From contig NZ_CP049871.1 of assembly GCF_011302055.1 (NCBI RefSeq), positions 1,446,501 to 1,510,500 on the forward strand: a DNA stretch of 64,000 bases, read 5' to 3'. The notes under the pieces were generated by a model. It did no database searches. It was not told where the DNA came from and was given only the letters and a program-made list of their open reading frames with translations. The stretch comes from Sphingomonas sinipercae (GTDB taxonomy: Bacteria; Pseudomonadota; Alphaproteobacteria; Sphingomonadales; Sphingomonadaceae). Below, one piece after another: positions 1-9,849 of this stretch (within the stretch, counting starts at the first letter, position 1; each line of letters starts with the position of its first letter). The position numbers were made by a program, and so were the translations under genes.

Positions 1-403
1 CCGTCGAGCAATTGGGGTTGGCGATGATGTTCTTGGCGCGATAGCCGGCGATCGCTTCCGAATTCACTTCCGGCACGATCAGCGGCACGTCGGGGTCCAT
101 CCGGTACAGCGAGCTGTTGTCGATAACGGTGCAGCCGGCCGCGGCGCCCCGCGGCGCATGGACTTCGCTGACCTTCGACCCAGCGGCGAACAACGCAATG
201 TCCCAGCCTTCGAAATCGAAATGCTCGAGGTTGCGAACCTTCAGCTCGGTGCCGCTGTCGCCGAAATCGATAACGTCGCCCGTCGACCGCGCGGAAGCCA
301 GCGCAGCCACCTCGTCGGCGGGGAATTGCCGCTCAGCCAGGATATTGAGGATTTCCCGGCCGACGTTGCCGGTGGCGCCTACGACGGCGACGCGATAGCC
401 CAT
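1..403 (-). CDS. asd: Aspartate-semialdehyde dehydrogenase, N-terminal part (gene runs off the window start)
   Basis: This enzyme reduces aspartyl phosphate to aspartate semialdehyde in the lysine/threonine/methionine pathway. The minus-strand reading frame opens with ATG at 403 and stays open to base 1, so only about the first 134 residues are present. It starts MGYRVAVVGATGNVGREIL, the GxTGxVG dinucleotide-binding motif of the family. It continues with FAAGSKVS and VIDNSS and ends at NPNCST, where the Cys is the expected catalytic nucleophile. The gene is divergent from the M28 peptidase gene across an 88-nt gap. Identification rests on the N-terminal half only. Confidence 0.93.
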   Translation of the reverse strand, partial: MGYRVAVVGATGNVGREILNILAERQFPADEVAALASARSTGDVIDFGDSGTELKVRNLEHFDFEGWDIALFAAGSKVSEVHAPRGAAAGCTVIDNSSLYRMDPDVPLIVPEVNSEAIAGYRAKNIIANPNCST

Positions 404-490
404 TTTCTAATCTCCACGGGGGATGCTGCGCCCCTATCGCAATGCTCCCGTTAAATCGATACGCTCGGACGCCGGCACAAGGGGGGAAGG

Positions 491-2698
491 ATGCGACGCG
501 ACGCCTGGCTGGCGCTTATCGTACTGGTCGCCGTCCTGGCAGCGATGGCCTCCAAGTCGATGCTGGTCTCGATCCCGCCGGTCCGGAGCCACGCGGTCGA
601 GGGCGGGTTCGACACCCGGTCGGCCAAGGCGCGCCTCCAGCGAATCCTCGGCGACGAACGTCCGCACCCGTCCGACAGCGAAGCGAACGACGCGGTTCGC
701 GGGCGGCTGGTTGCCGAGCTGAATGCGATCGGGCTGAAGCCCATCGTTCGCGACCAGTTCGCCTGCAACGATTTCGCCAAGGCGCGAACCGTGTCCTGCA
801 CCCGCGCCCGTAACGTCATCGCCGTCCTCGGGCCGCCGGCCGGCAAGGCGCTGTTGCTGAACGCGCATTACGACAGCGCGCCCGCGAGCCCGGGTGCCGC
901 GGACGATGGCATCGGTGTCGCAACCCTGCTGGAGGTTGCCCGGCTGATGAAGGACAGGCAGCTTCAACGGCCGGTCGTCTTCCTGTTCAACGAGGGCGAG
1001 GAGCTTGGGCTGGTCGGCGCCCGCGCCTTCCTGCGGGACCCGCTCAGCCGCAACGTCGATTCGGTCCTCAACTTCGAAGCGCGCGGCATCACCGGGCCCG
1101 TCGTGATGTTCGAGACGAGCGCGCCCAACGGGGCTGCGGTCAAGGCGTTCGGGGACGCCGTCGACCGCCCCTTCGCAAGCAGCATGGCGACCGACCTTTA
1201 CCGGCTGCTGCCCAATGGCACCGACGTCACCACCTTCAGCGAACGCGGCTGGCTTGCGCTCAATTTCGCGATGGTTGGCAACGAAACCCGCTATCACAGC
1301 CCCGGCGACAACCTTGCCGCGCTCGACGACCGTTCGCTGCAGCATATGGGCGACCAGGCACTGGCGATGACGGAACGGCTGGCCGACGGCGTGCCCGAGG
1401 CGAAGGGCGACCGCATCTTCGTCGACGTCCTTGGCCGCTTCCTGGTGCAGATGTCGCTGGCGGTCGGGCTGGCGATCTTCGCTGCACTTGCGATCGCCGT
1501 GTCGGTCCTGGCAATCAAGCGGAGGGCCTGGTTCCGGGCGCCCCTGGCGGTGCTGCTTGCGCTGGTCCTGGCGACCGCTCTGGCATGGCTTGGCGACTTC
1601 GTCATGAGCGCCCTGCGCCCCGGGACCTTCTGGCGAGCGCATCCGGAGCTGACCCTGTCTGCCGTCTATGCCTCGGCCATGCTGGGAGCACTCATCCCCC
1701 TGCGCACGCTCGCCGCGGGCATCGAGCGGGAGCGCATGCGGCTGGCATATTGGCTCGTCTTCCTGCTGCTTGGCGCTGCGCTCGCCAGCGTCGCGCCCGG
1801 CGCGATCATCTACTTCATGCTCCCGCCGCTGATCGTTCTGGCCGGCGTGGGCTTGCGGCGGTGGCGCCGTCGGGCCGAGGACGTTGCCGCGCTCGTTGCA
1901 CTGGCGGTGTTGTTTCTCACCTGGGGCGAGATGCTTGCCCAGGTCGAGCAACTGTTCAGTCCCGGGCCGCAATGGGTCGTCGCGCCGGTCGGGGCACTGG
2001 TCATGATCGCCGCGCTGGTCGAAGCGGGCCCGCTGCTGCAGCGGGCGGGACGCGCGCTCGTGCTCGTCGGCGCTGCCATCCTCGCGCTGGCCGGCTGGGC
2101 GGTGGTAGGCGTCGCCCCCGCTTACGCGCAGGACCGGCAGCAGATGTTTTCGGTCCAGCACGTGACCGCGCCTGATGGCCGCGCCAGTTGGGCCGTCTCG
2201 AACGATCGTGCGCCGCTGCCCCACGGTTATGGGAATGGGGCGAAGTGGGAACGCGAGGCGCTGCCCCATGGCAAGCGCAAGCTGTGGACGACGCCCGCGC
2301 CAACCGCCCGCATCCGGCCGGTCACTGTCGAGGTGCTGGGCAGCCGCAATCTCGGCGCCAGGCGCGCGGTCCAGCTGCGCCTGCGAAGCAACGGCGCGAT
2401 GCAGGTCGCCCTTCGCGCTCCCGCCAACTCCAGGCTTGAGCGGGCCGGAACGGAAGGGTTCATGCGGCCTTTGGGAGCGGGCGGCGATGAATTCACGGTC
2501 GCTTGCGTCGGACGCAGCTGCGACGGCGCAGTCCTGACCCTTGTCTTCGCAACCTCAAGGCCAGCGCCGCTAACCGTCATCGGCACGCGGCCGGGCCTGC
2601 CGCCGGGCGGTGAAGCCCTGCTCCGGCAGCGCCCGCGACATGCCCAGCCGCAATATTCCGCCGACCAGACGGTCGTCGTGAGCAAGATCAAAATCTGA
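491..2698 (+). CDS. Membrane-anchored M28-family metallopeptidase
   Basis: This is a 735-residue protein with an N-terminal hydrophobic signal/anchor (residues 7-25), a zinc aminopeptidase domain, and a long membrane region. The expected M28 metal ligands are visible: H126-Y-D128, D138-D139, E170-E171 in NEGEELG, Glu in NFEARG, and His in RYHSPGDN. Hydrophobic helices fill roughly residues 320-545, followed by a C-terminal domain of about 190 residues, probably periplasmic. The layout resembles ER-metallopeptidase/Fxna-type M28 proteins. The ATG at 491 follows a strong GGGGGAAGG ribosome-binding site. The peptide substrate is unknown. A long antisense open frame over this gene is a GC-rich shadow. 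Confidence 0.88.
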   Translation: MRRDAWLALIVLVAVLAAMASKSMLVSIPPVRSHAVEGGFDTRSAKARLQRILGDERPHPSDSEANDAVRGRLVAELNAIGLKPIVRDQFACNDFAKARTVSCTRARNVIAVLGPPAGKALLLNAHYDSAPASPGAADDGIGVATLLEVARLMKDRQLQRPVVFLFNEGEELGLVGARAFLRDPLSRNVDSVLNFEARGITGPVVMFETSAPNGAAVKAFGDAVDRPFASSMATDLYRLLPNGTDVTTFSERGWLALNFAMVGNETRYHSPGDNLAALDDRSLQHMGDQALAMTERLADGVPEAKGDRIFVDVLGRFLVQMSLAVGLAIFAALAIAVSVLAIKRRAWFRAPLAVLLALVLATALAWLGDFVMSALRPGTFWRAHPELTLSAVYASAMLGALIPLRTLAAGIERERMRLAYWLVFLLLGAALASVAPGAIIYFMLPPLIVLAGVGLRRWRRRAEDVAALVALAVLFLTWGEMLAQVEQLFSPGPQWVVAPVGALVMIAALVEAGPLLQRAGRALVLVGAAILALAGWAVVGVAPAYAQDRQQMFSVQHVTAPDGRASWAVSNDRAPLPHGYGNGAKWEREALPHGKRKLWTTPAPTARIRPVTVEVLGSRNLGARRAVQLRLRSNGAMQVALRAPANSRLERAGTEGFMRPLGAGGDEFTVACVGRSCDGAVLTLVFATSRPAPLTVIGTRPGLPPGGEALLRQRPRHAQPQYSADQTVVVSKIKI

Positions 2699-2768
2699 AA
2701 TTGCGGGTTCGATCGGACTTTACCTCCACAATTCCCGACCTATCGTTCGGCACAGGGGGACTTGATTG

Positions 2769-3989
2769 ATGACTCGGACGATGAAGTTGGCGGCTTTGCT
2801 CGCCTGTGCGACCGCGCTTTCCGGCCAGAAGGCGCCACCGCCCGATCCGATGACCATCATCAAGGCGCAGATTCAGCCCATCACGACCGACGGCCAGGGA
2901 CACTTTTCCGGCCACGCGTGGAACGCGCTGGTCGCCGATGGCGCCGCCGCCCAGTTCACGATGATTGGCGAGCAGCACGGATCCGGCAGCATCGCGCTAT
3001 TGGAAGCGGCGCTTCAGCGGGACCTGGCCCGCCGGGGTTACACGCATTCGGCGCTGGAAGTGGGGCCAGATTCGACAGCCTTCGTCGAACGGCTGATCCG
3101 GCGCGGTCCGGGTCAGATCCAACGGTTCATCGGCGCGCCCGGTCACGGCTTTACCATCCCGTTCCTGTTCTTCGGCGAAGAAGCGGACATGGCCGAAGCG
3201 ATGGTCCGTTCGTCGCCGGACCGACGGCAGGCCTTGTTCGGCCTCGACCAGGAATTCGTCGGCGGCGGCCCCATCCTGGTCGAAAACCTGCACCGGCTCG
3301 CCCGAACCGCGGCGGAGCGGAAGGCCGTCGCAACCCTGCGCGCGGCTTCGGCCAAGGACCCGATGATGCTCGGTTCGATGTCGGAGCAGCAGCTGGCCGC
3401 CCTGGAAAAAGGCTTCAGTGGAAATGCGCCAGCCTTGAAGGTGATCGACGCGGTCCGGACCAGCGTCGCGATCTACCGGCCGTATATGGGCGGCTCCGGA
3501 AGCTTCTACGATTCCAATCTCGCGCGCGAAAACTACATGAAGACCAACTTCGTGCGGCAGTTTACAGAGGCAAAGCGGCGCAACGGCAAGGCGCCCAAGG
3601 TCTTCTTTAAGTTCGGTGGATATCACGCGATGCGCGGCCTGGGCGGCACCAACGTCCCAGCGCTGGGCAACTTCCTGGGCGAATGGGGGCTCCCCCAGGG
3701 TTATCGGCTGGTCAACGTGATGATCGATTGCGACGGCGGCGAAGCGATGAACCCGCAAACCAACAAGGCCGGGCCGTGCGAATCCTATTTCTCGAAAGAC
3801 GCGCTGCTGTCCCGCGCCATGGCTGGCGGGCCCGCGGTACAGATCGTCAACTTGCGCGAACTCCGGCCCCAGCTCGATGCGCTCAAGTCGGCCGACGCCG
3901 AGACCAGGAAATTGATCCTGGCGTTCGACTATTACATCGCGGTGAAAGGCGGCCGAGCAGCCAGGCCGCTCGGCACGCTGCCCTCTTAG
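2769..3989 (+). CDS. Secreted EreA/ChaN-like putative hydrolase
   Basis: A 406-residue protein with a short N-terminal signal; LLAC at residues 10-13 could be a lipobox, but cleavage type is uncertain. The mature part carries the scattered motifs of the erythromycin-esterase/ChaN-like superfamily: GEQHGS near residue 68, [16 protein letters not shown], a REN motif, and FKFGGYHA near residue 285. Members include esterases and haem/iron-related proteins; no specific substrate can be assigned. Translation most plausibly starts at ATG 2769, since an in-frame TTG three bases upstream has no better context. Its TAG overlaps the convergent rplS stop by four bases. Confidence 0.6.
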   Translation: MTRTMKLAALLACATALSGQKAPPPDPMTIIKAQIQPITTDGQGHFSGHAWNALVADGAAAQFTMIGEQHGSGSIALLEAALQRDLARRGYTHSALEVGPDSTAFVERLIRRGPGQIQRFIGAPGHGFTIPFLFFGEEADMAEAMVRSSPDRRQALFGLDQEFVGGGPILVENLHRLARTAAERKAVATLRAASAKDPMMLGSMSEQQLAALEKGFSGNAPALKVIDAVRTSVAIYRPYMGGSGSFYDSNLARENYMKTNFVRQFTEAKRRNGKAPKVFFKFGGYHAMRGLGGTNVPALGNFLGEWGLPQGYRLVNVMIDCDGGEAMNPQTNKAGPCESYFSKDALLSRAMAGGPAVQIVNLRELRPQLDALKSADAETRKLILAFDYYIAVKGGRAARPLGTLPS

Positions 3990-4405
3990 GCTTCGGTCTT
4001 GGCGTCGCCCTTGTCGGCGGTCGCGGCCGGAGCGGCGTCGCGGCGGACGTCGCGGCGTTCGGCGATACGCGCCGACTTACCGGTACGGCCACGCAGGTAA
4101 TAAAGCTTGGCGCGGCGAACGACACCGCGGCGCACGACTTCGATCGAATCGACGGCCGGCGAGTAGAGCGGGAACACGCGCTCGACGCCTTCGCCGAAGC
4201 TGATCTTGCGGACCGTGAAGCTCGATCCGACCCCCTTGTTCGAGCGGGCGATGCACACGCCTTCGAAGTTCTGGACGCGGCTGCGTTCGCCTTCGACGAC
4301 CTTCACGCCGACCCGAAGCGTATCGCCAGGGCGGAATTCCGGGATCTTCTTGTCGGCGGTCAGCGCCTCGATGGCTTCGCGCTCAAGCGTCTCGATCAGG
4401 TTCAT
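3986..4405 (-). CDS. rplS: 50S ribosomal protein L19
   Basis: L19 lies at the interface of the large and small ribosomal subunits. The 139-residue product contains the family core, including [45 protein letters not shown] and [14 protein letters not shown]. About 25 Ala/Asp/Lys-rich residues are added at the C-terminus. The start lies 23 nt inside the 3' end of trmD, indicating cotranscription and probably coupled translation. The stop (TAA) overlaps the convergent TAG of the EreA/ChaN-like gene. Confidence 0.98.
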   Translation of the reverse strand: MNLIETLEREAIEALTADKKIPEFRPGDTLRVGVKVVEGERSRVQNFEGVCIARSNKGVGSSFTVRKISFGEGVERVFPLYSPAVDSIEVVRRGVVRRAKLYYLRGRTGKSARIAERRDVRRDAAPAATADKGDAKTEA

Positions 4406-5144
4406 TGGTCTTCAAGCCTCTATTTCGTTGCCGCGCGCCAGAGGGCGGTGCCTGCGATGCGCCCCCGTGGCGCTCGATCAGGTCCGGCCGCCATAGCCGT
4501 GTGTGGTCCAGAGCGCGCTCGTGTCTCCACGCCGCGATCCTCGCATGATCCCCCGATCGCAGCACTTCGGGGATCGTGCGCCCTTCCCATGTGACTGGTC
4601 GGGTATAATGCGGATATTCCAGGAGGCCGCTTTCGAAGCTCTCCTCCTCTCCGCTGGAGGCCGCGCCCATTACTCCGGGGAGCAGCCGAACGCAAGCATC
4701 CAGCACGATCATGGCGCCAAGCTCGCCGCCCGACAGGACATAGTCGCCGATCGAGACCGGCTCGATGTCGCGAGCTTCGAAGATTCGCTCGTCAAACCCT
4801 TCGAACCGTCCGCACAGCAGGATCACGCCCTCGCTCGCTGCCAACTCCCGCACCCGAGCTTGGGTCAGCGGCTTGCCGCGAGGCGTCAGCGCGAGCAGCG
4901 GCCGACCGTCGGCAACGCTGTCGATCGCGGCGCCAAGCACGTCGGCGCGAAGCACCATCCCCGCACCGCCGCCGGCGGGGGTGTCGTCGACCGTGCGATG
5001 CTTGTCGGTGGCGAAGTCGCGGATGTGGACGGTATCCAGCGACCACCGCCCTTCGTTGAGCGCCCTGCCCGCCAGGCTGATTCCCAGCGGCCCGGGAAAC
5101 ATCTCCGGGTAAAGGGTCAGGACGGTGGAGCGGAAGTTCACCAT
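4383..5144 (-). CDS. trmD: tRNA (guanine-N1-)-methyltransferase TrmD
   Basis: TrmD makes m1G37 in tRNAs reading CNN codons and prevents +1 frameshifting. The 253-residue protein has the SPOUT trefoil-knot signatures: [13 protein letters not shown] around residue 115, and [16 protein letters not shown] followed by a LLPGVMG segment. It starts [19 protein letters not shown] after the ATG at 5144. The gene overlaps the upstream membrane-protein gene by 7 nt and the downstream rplS start by 23 nt. In most bacteria rimM immediately precedes trmD; here a divergent flavoprotein gene and a small membrane-protein gene lie between them. Confidence 0.97.
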   Translation of the reverse strand: MVNFRSTVLTLYPEMFPGPLGISLAGRALNEGRWSLDTVHIRDFATDKHRTVDDTPAGGGAGMVLRADVLGAAIDSVADGRPLLALTPRGKPLTQARVRELAASEGVILLCGRFEGFDERIFEARDIEPVSIGDYVLSGGELGAMIVLDACVRLLPGVMGAASSGEEESFESGLLEYPHYTRPVTWEGRTIPEVLRSGDHARIAAWRHERALDHTRLWRPDLIERHGGASQAPPSGARQRNRGLKTNEPDRDA

Positions 5145-5476
5145 GGATCGTCGTCAGAACCGAAGCGACGATAGGCCAGTCGCGCGCCTATTAGCCCCGG
5201 GACCACGAGAACCACGGCGAGCGTGGTCAGCACCAGCCCAGCTAAGATGCCCATCCCGCACGCATCAACACCGCATTGCTCCGCCGACATCAGCGATATT
5301 CTAAGGAAGCTGGCGCAGCATAGAGCCAAAATGAGCACCGGCAGCACGAGAGCAGCAGAGCGGATGACGCGCTTCTTAGACCATGTCGGCTTGTAACGTA
5401 TTAGTGCCACCGAAGCCGCGGCGGCGAAAAGCACGGCAAACAAAACGACTGCCATCAGGAAAAGAATATCGGCCAC
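5138..5476 (-). CDS. Small three-helix membrane protein upstream of trmD
   Basis: A 112-residue hydrophobic protein not assigned to a family. It has predicted transmembrane segments at about residues 3-25, 38-58 and 77-98. A short loop with two Cys (EQCGVDACG) lies between segments 2 and 3. The C-terminus is acidic and ends DDDPW. It starts with GTG at 5476 and overlaps trmD by 7 nt, so it looks like the first gene of a trmD-rplS operon. The 58-nt gap to the divergent flavoprotein gene probably holds promoters for both directions. It may only mark where the ribosomal operon was split. Confidence 0.6.
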   Translation of the reverse strand: MADILFLMAVVLFAVLFAAAASVALIRYKPTWSKKRVIRSAALVLPVLILALCCASFLRISLMSAEQCGVDACGMGILAGLVLTTLAVVLVVPGLIGARLAYRRFGSDDDPW

Positions 5477-5534
5477 CCGAGTGTTTTAGCATCGACATTC
5501 TGGAACCGCCATTTCCTCGGCGCGCTTGGTGTTC

Positions 5535-6509
5535 ATGGACGAAGACGACATCCTCGACTGCCTGATCATTGGGGGCGGCCCCGCCGGACTGACTGCCGCC
5601 ATTTACCTCGCCCGTTTTCACCTGGACATTCGCGTCGTCGATGCCGGCAAGAGCCGCGCCGGCTGGATCCCCTGCAGCCACAACCATGCGGGATATCCGG
5701 ACGGGATCAATGGCAAGGAGCTGCTTCGGCTGATGCGCGAACAGGCTCAGAAATATGGGGCCAAGATCATCCAGGATCGCGTGACGAAGCTCGAGCGCGA
5801 TGACGAGACTGGCGTGTTCACCGCCACTTGGGGCTCCGGCGGCGAGCGGGCGCGATCAATCCTGCTTGCGACAGGCGTCACCAATCGCAAGCCGCCGATG
5901 GACGAGGACCTGCACGACGAGGCGCTCGCCAACGGACTTATCCGCTACTGCCCGATCTGCGACGGTTACGAAGTCACCGACAAGAAAGTGGGCGTCATCG
6001 GCAGCGACAGCCACGGCGTCGCCGAAGCGCTGTTCATCCGCAGCTTTACCGCGGACGTGACGCTCATCGCGCCGGACGCCGCGCTTCGCCTGTCGGAAGA
6101 AGACCAGCAGAAACTGAAGGAAGCGGGCATCGAGTGCATCGACGGGCCGGCGCAAGCCGTCGCCGTGGCGGACCAGTGCATCGTCGTCGATACTGCCGAG
6201 GGCCGCCACGCTTTCGACAGCGTGTACCCGGCACTCGGCTCGGACACGCACACCCAGCTCGCCGAAATGGTCGGCGCAACCCTTAGCGATGACGCCTGCG
6301 TCAAGGCCGACAGCCATCAGCGGACGACTGTGCCGGGCCTCTATGCGGCGGGCGACGTTGTGCTTGGCCTCGACCAGATCAGCCACGCGATGGGCGAAGG
6401 CGGGGTCGCGGCGACCACCATTCGCAACGACCTCGCCAGGCAGCGGCCGCTCTTCAGGGAAGCGGCGATCTCCGAGCCGACGCTGGAGGAAGCGGAAACC
6501 GGCTCCTAG
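5535..6509 (+). CDS. Thioredoxin-reductase-like FAD/NAD(P)-dependent oxidoreductase
   Basis: A 324-residue flavoprotein with the FAD-binding motif [12 protein letters not shown] near residue 12. It has a central CPICDGYEV motif, whose CxxC is in the position of the thioredoxin reductase redox pair, and a [14 protein letters not shown] nucleotide-binding segment. A C-terminal FAD motif ([22 protein letters not shown]) is also present. It likely reduces a thioredoxin-like or low-molecular-weight disulfide, but the partner is not evident. The ATG at 5535 fits the family better than in-frame TTG/GTG codons just upstream. It sits in opposite orientation between rimM and trmD, and its stop shares a CTAG with the rimM stop. 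Confidence 0.87.
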   Translation: MDEDDILDCLIIGGGPAGLTAAIYLARFHLDIRVVDAGKSRAGWIPCSHNHAGYPDGINGKELLRLMREQAQKYGAKIIQDRVTKLERDDETGVFTATWGSGGERARSILLATGVTNRKPPMDEDLHDEALANGLIRYCPICDGYEVTDKKVGVIGSDSHGVAEALFIRSFTADVTLIAPDAALRLSEEDQQKLKEAGIECIDGPAQAVAVADQCIVVDTAEGRHAFDSVYPALGSDTHTQLAEMVGATLSDDACVKADSHQRTTVPGLYAAGDVVLGLDQISHAMGEGGVAATTIRNDLARQRPLFREAAISEPTLEEAETGS

Positions 6510-6994
6510 GCGAGAAAATCCGGATCGATGACGATCCGGCCATCGGCGAGGTCTGCCACGCCGTCGCGGAACGGGATGAGCGCGCGTTTGCCGGCCGGGC
6601 TTTCGACCTCCAGCAGGTCGCCGGCACCGAAGTTCTCGACGGCCACGACGCGCCCGAAGTCGCTACCCGCGGCATCCACGCACGCCAGGCCAACCAGGTC
6701 GGAGTGATAATATTCGCCGTCCTCGAGCGGAGGCAGCGCGGCGCGATCGATTTCGATCACCGATCCGCGCAGCAACTCGGCGGCCGACCGGTCCGCCACG
6801 CCCTGGAAACGGGCAACCGCGCCGCCGCTGGCCGGGCGAACGCTTTCCAGCTGACGCTCGGCCCCCGCCACGAACACACGCCGGTGGCACGCCAAATTTT
6901 CGACGCTGTCGGTGAACAGCTTCAGCCGCACTTCGCCCCTGACGCCGTGCGCTCCAGCGACGGCGGCAAGGGCGATGCGGTCGGTTTCAGCCAA
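6506..6994 (-). CDS. rimM: Ribosome maturation factor RimM
   Basis: RimM assists assembly of the 30S head by binding S19. The 162-residue protein has the N-terminal RimM motif ([16 protein letters not shown]). The C-terminal PRC-barrel part includes [10 protein letters not shown] and [12 protein letters not shown]. It begins with TTG at 6994, nine bases after the rpsP stop, the normal rpsP-rimM order. The last codon shares CTAG with the convergent flavoprotein stop. trmD no longer follows directly, unlike the usual operon. Confidence 0.96.
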   Translation of the reverse strand: MAETDRIALAAVAGAHGVRGEVRLKLFTDSVENLACHRRVFVAGAERQLESVRPASGGAVARFQGVADRSAAELLRGSVIEIDRAALPPLEDGEYYHSDLVGLACVDAAGSDFGRVVAVENFGAGDLLEVESPAGKRALIPFRDGVADLADGRIVIDPDFLA

Positions 6995-7003
6995 GGCTGA
7001 AGC

Positions 7004-7690
7004 TTACTCGGCCTTCTCGGCGCCTTCTGCCGGAGCGTCCTCGGCCGAACCTTCAGCAGGCTCGTCGGACGATTCCGCAGCGGCCGGAGCTTCGGCGGTC
7101 GCAGCCGACTGGTCGGGCGTTTCGGCGCCTTCAGCGGGCGTGTCCTCGACGGCGCCTTCCGCCGGCTCGTCGGTCGACTCGCCAGTGGCTTCGGCTGCCG
7201 GAGCCTCTTCAGCAGCGGGTGCTTCCTCGGCGGCCGCGGCGTCATCGGCGGCAGGCATTTCAGCAGCAGGTGCCTCGTCAGCGGCAGTGGCTTCCTCGGC
7301 CGGCGCCTCTTCGGCGGGCGCGGCAGCGGCTGCAGCAGCAGCTTCAGCGGCCTCGGCAGCCTTCGTCTCGCGCTCCTCGACGCGCTCCTTGGCCTTTTCG
7401 CCCGGCTGGCCCTTATTCGGGTTGTTGCGCGCGGCGCGCTCCTTGATGCCCGCGGCATCCAGGAAGCGGAGGACTCGGTCCGACGGCTGCGCGCCGACGC
7501 TCAACCAGTGCGAAATGCGATCGGCGTCCAGCTTCACGCGCTCCGGCGAATCCTTGGCCAGCAACGGATTGTAGGTACCGACCTTCTCGATGAAGCGGCC
7601 GTCACGGGCGTTGCGGCTGTCGGCAACGACGATGCGGTAATAAGGGCGCTTCTTGGCGCCGCCACGGGCGAGACGAATTGAAACTGCCAT
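7004..7690 (-). CDS. rpsP: 30S ribosomal protein S16 with a long Ala/Glu/Pro-rich tail
   Basis: S16 stabilises the 5' domain of 16S rRNA. Residues 1-85 are a canonical S16: [20 protein letters not shown], then [14 protein letters not shown] and a [14 protein letters not shown] motif. Residues 86 to 228 form a low-complexity acidic tail built of repeated EAPAEE/AAEEAPA-type units, more than doubling the usual length of about 80-90. Moderately extended S16 tails occur in alphaproteobacteria; this one is at the long end. The gene follows ffh by 25 nt and precedes rimM by 9 nt. Confidence 0.97.
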   Translation of the reverse strand: MAVSIRLARGGAKKRPYYRIVVADSRNARDGRFIEKVGTYNPLLAKDSPERVKLDADRISHWLSVGAQPSDRVLRFLDAAGIKERAARNNPNKGQPGEKAKERVEERETKAAEAAEAAAAAAAAPAEEAPAEEATAADEAPAAEMPAADDAAAAEEAPAAEEAPAAEATGESTDEPAEGAVEDTPAEGAETPDQSAATAEAPAAAESSDEPAEGSAEDAPAEGAEKAE

Positions 7691-7715
7691 TTTGTATTCC
7701 TTTCAGTGCGTTCTG

Positions 7716-9176
7716 TTATTTCTTTGAAAATTTGTCGAAACCGGGGGGAAGATTGAAGCCGCCGGCACCGCCGCCAAGGCCCGGAAGCCCGCCGGCCGAC
7801 ATTCCGCCGGGGACCATCCCGCCCAGCGCGCCTTCAAGCCCACCCTTCCCGAACATCGCAGCCAGCTTGCCGAGGCCGCCCATCTTCTTGAGCCGCTTCA
7901 TGGCATTGGCCATTTCCTGGTGCATCTTGAGCAGCTTGTTGACCTCCTGAACGGTGGTGCCGCTGCCCTTGGCGATGCGGATCTTGCGCTTGGCATTGAT
8001 CAGCTCGGGCTTGGCCCGCTCCTTGGCGGTCATCGAGCTCATCATCGCCTCGAGGTGGACCAGCGCCTTGCCGTCCTGGGCCTTGTCGATCGCGCCCTTC
8101 ATCCCCTTGATGCCGGGCATCATCGACGCCAGTGCGCCAAGGCCGCCCATGCGCTGCATCTGGCCGATCTGCATGCGCAAGTCGTCGAGGTCGAACTTGC
8201 CCTTGGCCATCTTGGCGGCGAGCTTTTCCGCGTCTTCGACCTGGATTGTCTCCGCCGCGCGCTCGACCAGGCTGACGACGTCGCCCATGCCAAGGATGCG
8301 TCCGGCGACCCGTTCCGGGTGGAACGCCTCCAGCTTGTCGAGCGCCTCGCCAACGCCGGCGAATTTGATCGGCTGGCCGGTGACGGCGCGCATCGACAGC
8401 GCCGCGCCGCCGCGGGCATCGCCATCCATCCGGGTGAGGATAACGCCAGTAAGATCGACTTCGGCCGAGAAGCCCTTGGCGACGTTGACGGCGTCCTGGC
8501 CGGTCAGGCTGTCGACCACGAGCAGGGTCTCGGTCGGGGTCGAAGCGGCGGCAACCGCCTTCATCTCGCCCATCAACTGGTCGTCGACGTGCAGCCGTCC
8601 GGCGGTGTCGAGCAGGACGACGTCATACCCCTGCAGCTTCGCGGCCTGCAGCGCCCGCTTGGCGATGTCGACCGGCTGCTGGCCGGCGACGATCGGAAGC
8701 GTTTCGACACCGGTCTGGCGGCCGAGCACCGCGAGTTGCTCCTGCGCGGCCGGGCGGGCCACGTCGAGCGAGGCCATCAGCACCCGCTTGCGGTCCTTTT
8801 CGGTCAGCCGCTTGGCAAGCTTGGCCGTGGTCGTCGTCTTGCCCGACCCCTGCAGGCCGACCATCATGATCACTGCCGGCGGATTGACGTCGATGCGCAA
8901 TTCGGCGGTTTCGGCGCCCAGCGTCTCGACTAGTTGGTCGTGGACGATCTTGACGACCATCTGCCCCGGCGTGACCGACCGCAAGACTTCCTGGCCCACG
9001 GCCTTTTCGGTCGCCTGGTCGACGAAATCGCGGGCCACCGGCAGCGCGACGTCCGCTTCGAGCAGAGCCACGCGAACTTCGCGCATCGCAGCGCGCACGT
9101 CGGCCTCAGAGAGGGCGCCGCGGCCGCGAAGCTTGTCGAACACGCCGCCAAGGCGGTCGCTCAGGGTATCGAACAC
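7716..9176 (-). CDS. ffh: Signal recognition particle protein Ffh
   Basis: Ffh binds 4.5S RNA and signal sequences and targets nascent membrane proteins to FtsY. The 486-residue product has the NG GTPase domain: P-loop GLQGSGKTTTTAKLA near residue 105, DTAGR, and TRMDGDARGG. A methionine-rich M domain follows from about residue 325 (MPGIKGMKGA, KLLKMHQEMANAMKRLKKMG). The end is Gly-rich. It begins with GTG at 9176 and heads ffh-rpsP-rimM. The receptor gene ftsY is 2.6 kb away on the other strand. Confidence 0.98.
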   Translation of the reverse strand: MFDTLSDRLGGVFDKLRGRGALSEADVRAAMREVRVALLEADVALPVARDFVDQATEKAVGQEVLRSVTPGQMVVKIVHDQLVETLGAETAELRIDVNPPAVIMMVGLQGSGKTTTTAKLAKRLTEKDRKRVLMASLDVARPAAQEQLAVLGRQTGVETLPIVAGQQPVDIAKRALQAAKLQGYDVVLLDTAGRLHVDDQLMGEMKAVAAASTPTETLLVVDSLTGQDAVNVAKGFSAEVDLTGVILTRMDGDARGGAALSMRAVTGQPIKFAGVGEALDKLEAFHPERVAGRILGMGDVVSLVERAAETIQVEDAEKLAAKMAKGKFDLDDLRMQIGQMQRMGGLGALASMMPGIKGMKGAIDKAQDGKALVHLEAMMSSMTAKERAKPELINAKRKIRIAKGSGTTVQEVNKLLKMHQEMANAMKRLKKMGGLGKLAAMFGKGGLEGALGGMVPGGMSAGGLPGLGGGAGGFNLPPGFDKFSKK

Positions 9177-9359
9177 TCAAACTCTCCCGATGGTCGAGCC
9201 GCCCACATAAGACGCGACAACGCATTTTGCGCCGGCGGACGAAACCTCGTCGGCCGGCGTGCGCCCTCGGGCGCGACCATCCTTATCTGTCGAAAACGAC
9301 AAGCGGGCGGTTAGGGGAATTATCCGCGACAATCAACCGCGGCCGCACATCGTGCGTCC

Positions 9360-9788
9360 TTAGACGAGCTTCGGCTTGCCCTTCGGCTTTCGCCTCGGCC
9401 CGCCGCCGGGGCCGGAGCCCGGGCCACGCGGACCACGCGAGTTCGGGTCGCGCGGCGGACCCGACGGTCGTGGCCGCCGGTCGCCTGGAGGACCCCTGCG
9501 GTCGCGCTCAGGTACGCGGTCCATCGGCCGCGCCTGCTGCATCTGCTGGCGCGGGCCGACCGCATAGCCGTCCTTGAGCAATTGGGTGAACGCGCCCCGC
9601 GTGCTCTCTGCAATCGCGTCCTGCAGCGGCTTCGGAAGGTCGGCGAAGGTCACGTTCGGGTGGATCGCCTGCACGTCGCGAAGCAATTGGTTGGGAAGCC
9701 CCCCGGACGCACCCTTCAACGCCGCGATGGCGTCCAGCACAGCCGAGAAGATCACCGACTGCATCACTTCGTTCGCTGATCTTGTCAT
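9360..9788 (-). CDS. Hypothetical protein with Arg/Pro/Gly-rich tail
   Basis: A 142-residue protein of unknown function. Residues 1-75 look like a small helical domain (SANEVMQSVIFSAVLDAI, then a LLRDVQAIHPNVTFADLP segment). From about residue 85 the sequence is low complexity, dominated by Arg, Pro and Gly, ending in a Lys-rich KPKGKPKLV. Such basic disordered tails often bind nucleic acid or ribosomes, but that is inference. ATG 9788 is preferred over an in-frame TTG nine bases upstream. It is divergent from dapF and is followed by a 183-nt non-coding stretch before ffh. Confidence 0.65.
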   Translation of the reverse strand: MTRSANEVMQSVIFSAVLDAIAALKGASGGLPNQLLRDVQAIHPNVTFADLPKPLQDAIAESTRGAFTQLLKDGYAVGPRQQMQQARPMDRVPERDRRGPPGDRRPRPSGPPRDPNSRGPRGPGSGPGGGPRRKPKGKPKLV

Positions 9789-9849
9789 GGCTCTCAAAAA
9801 CTCACGGGTGGTGGACTAAGCATCGGCGGCTGCCTAACTGCGCCGGCAG

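Noticed and set aside
434..2269. 611-codon open frame antisense to the M28 peptidase gene
   Set aside because: Composition is Arg/Gln/Asp-rich low complexity, it has no recognisable domain, and the plus-strand M28 protein has all its motifs.
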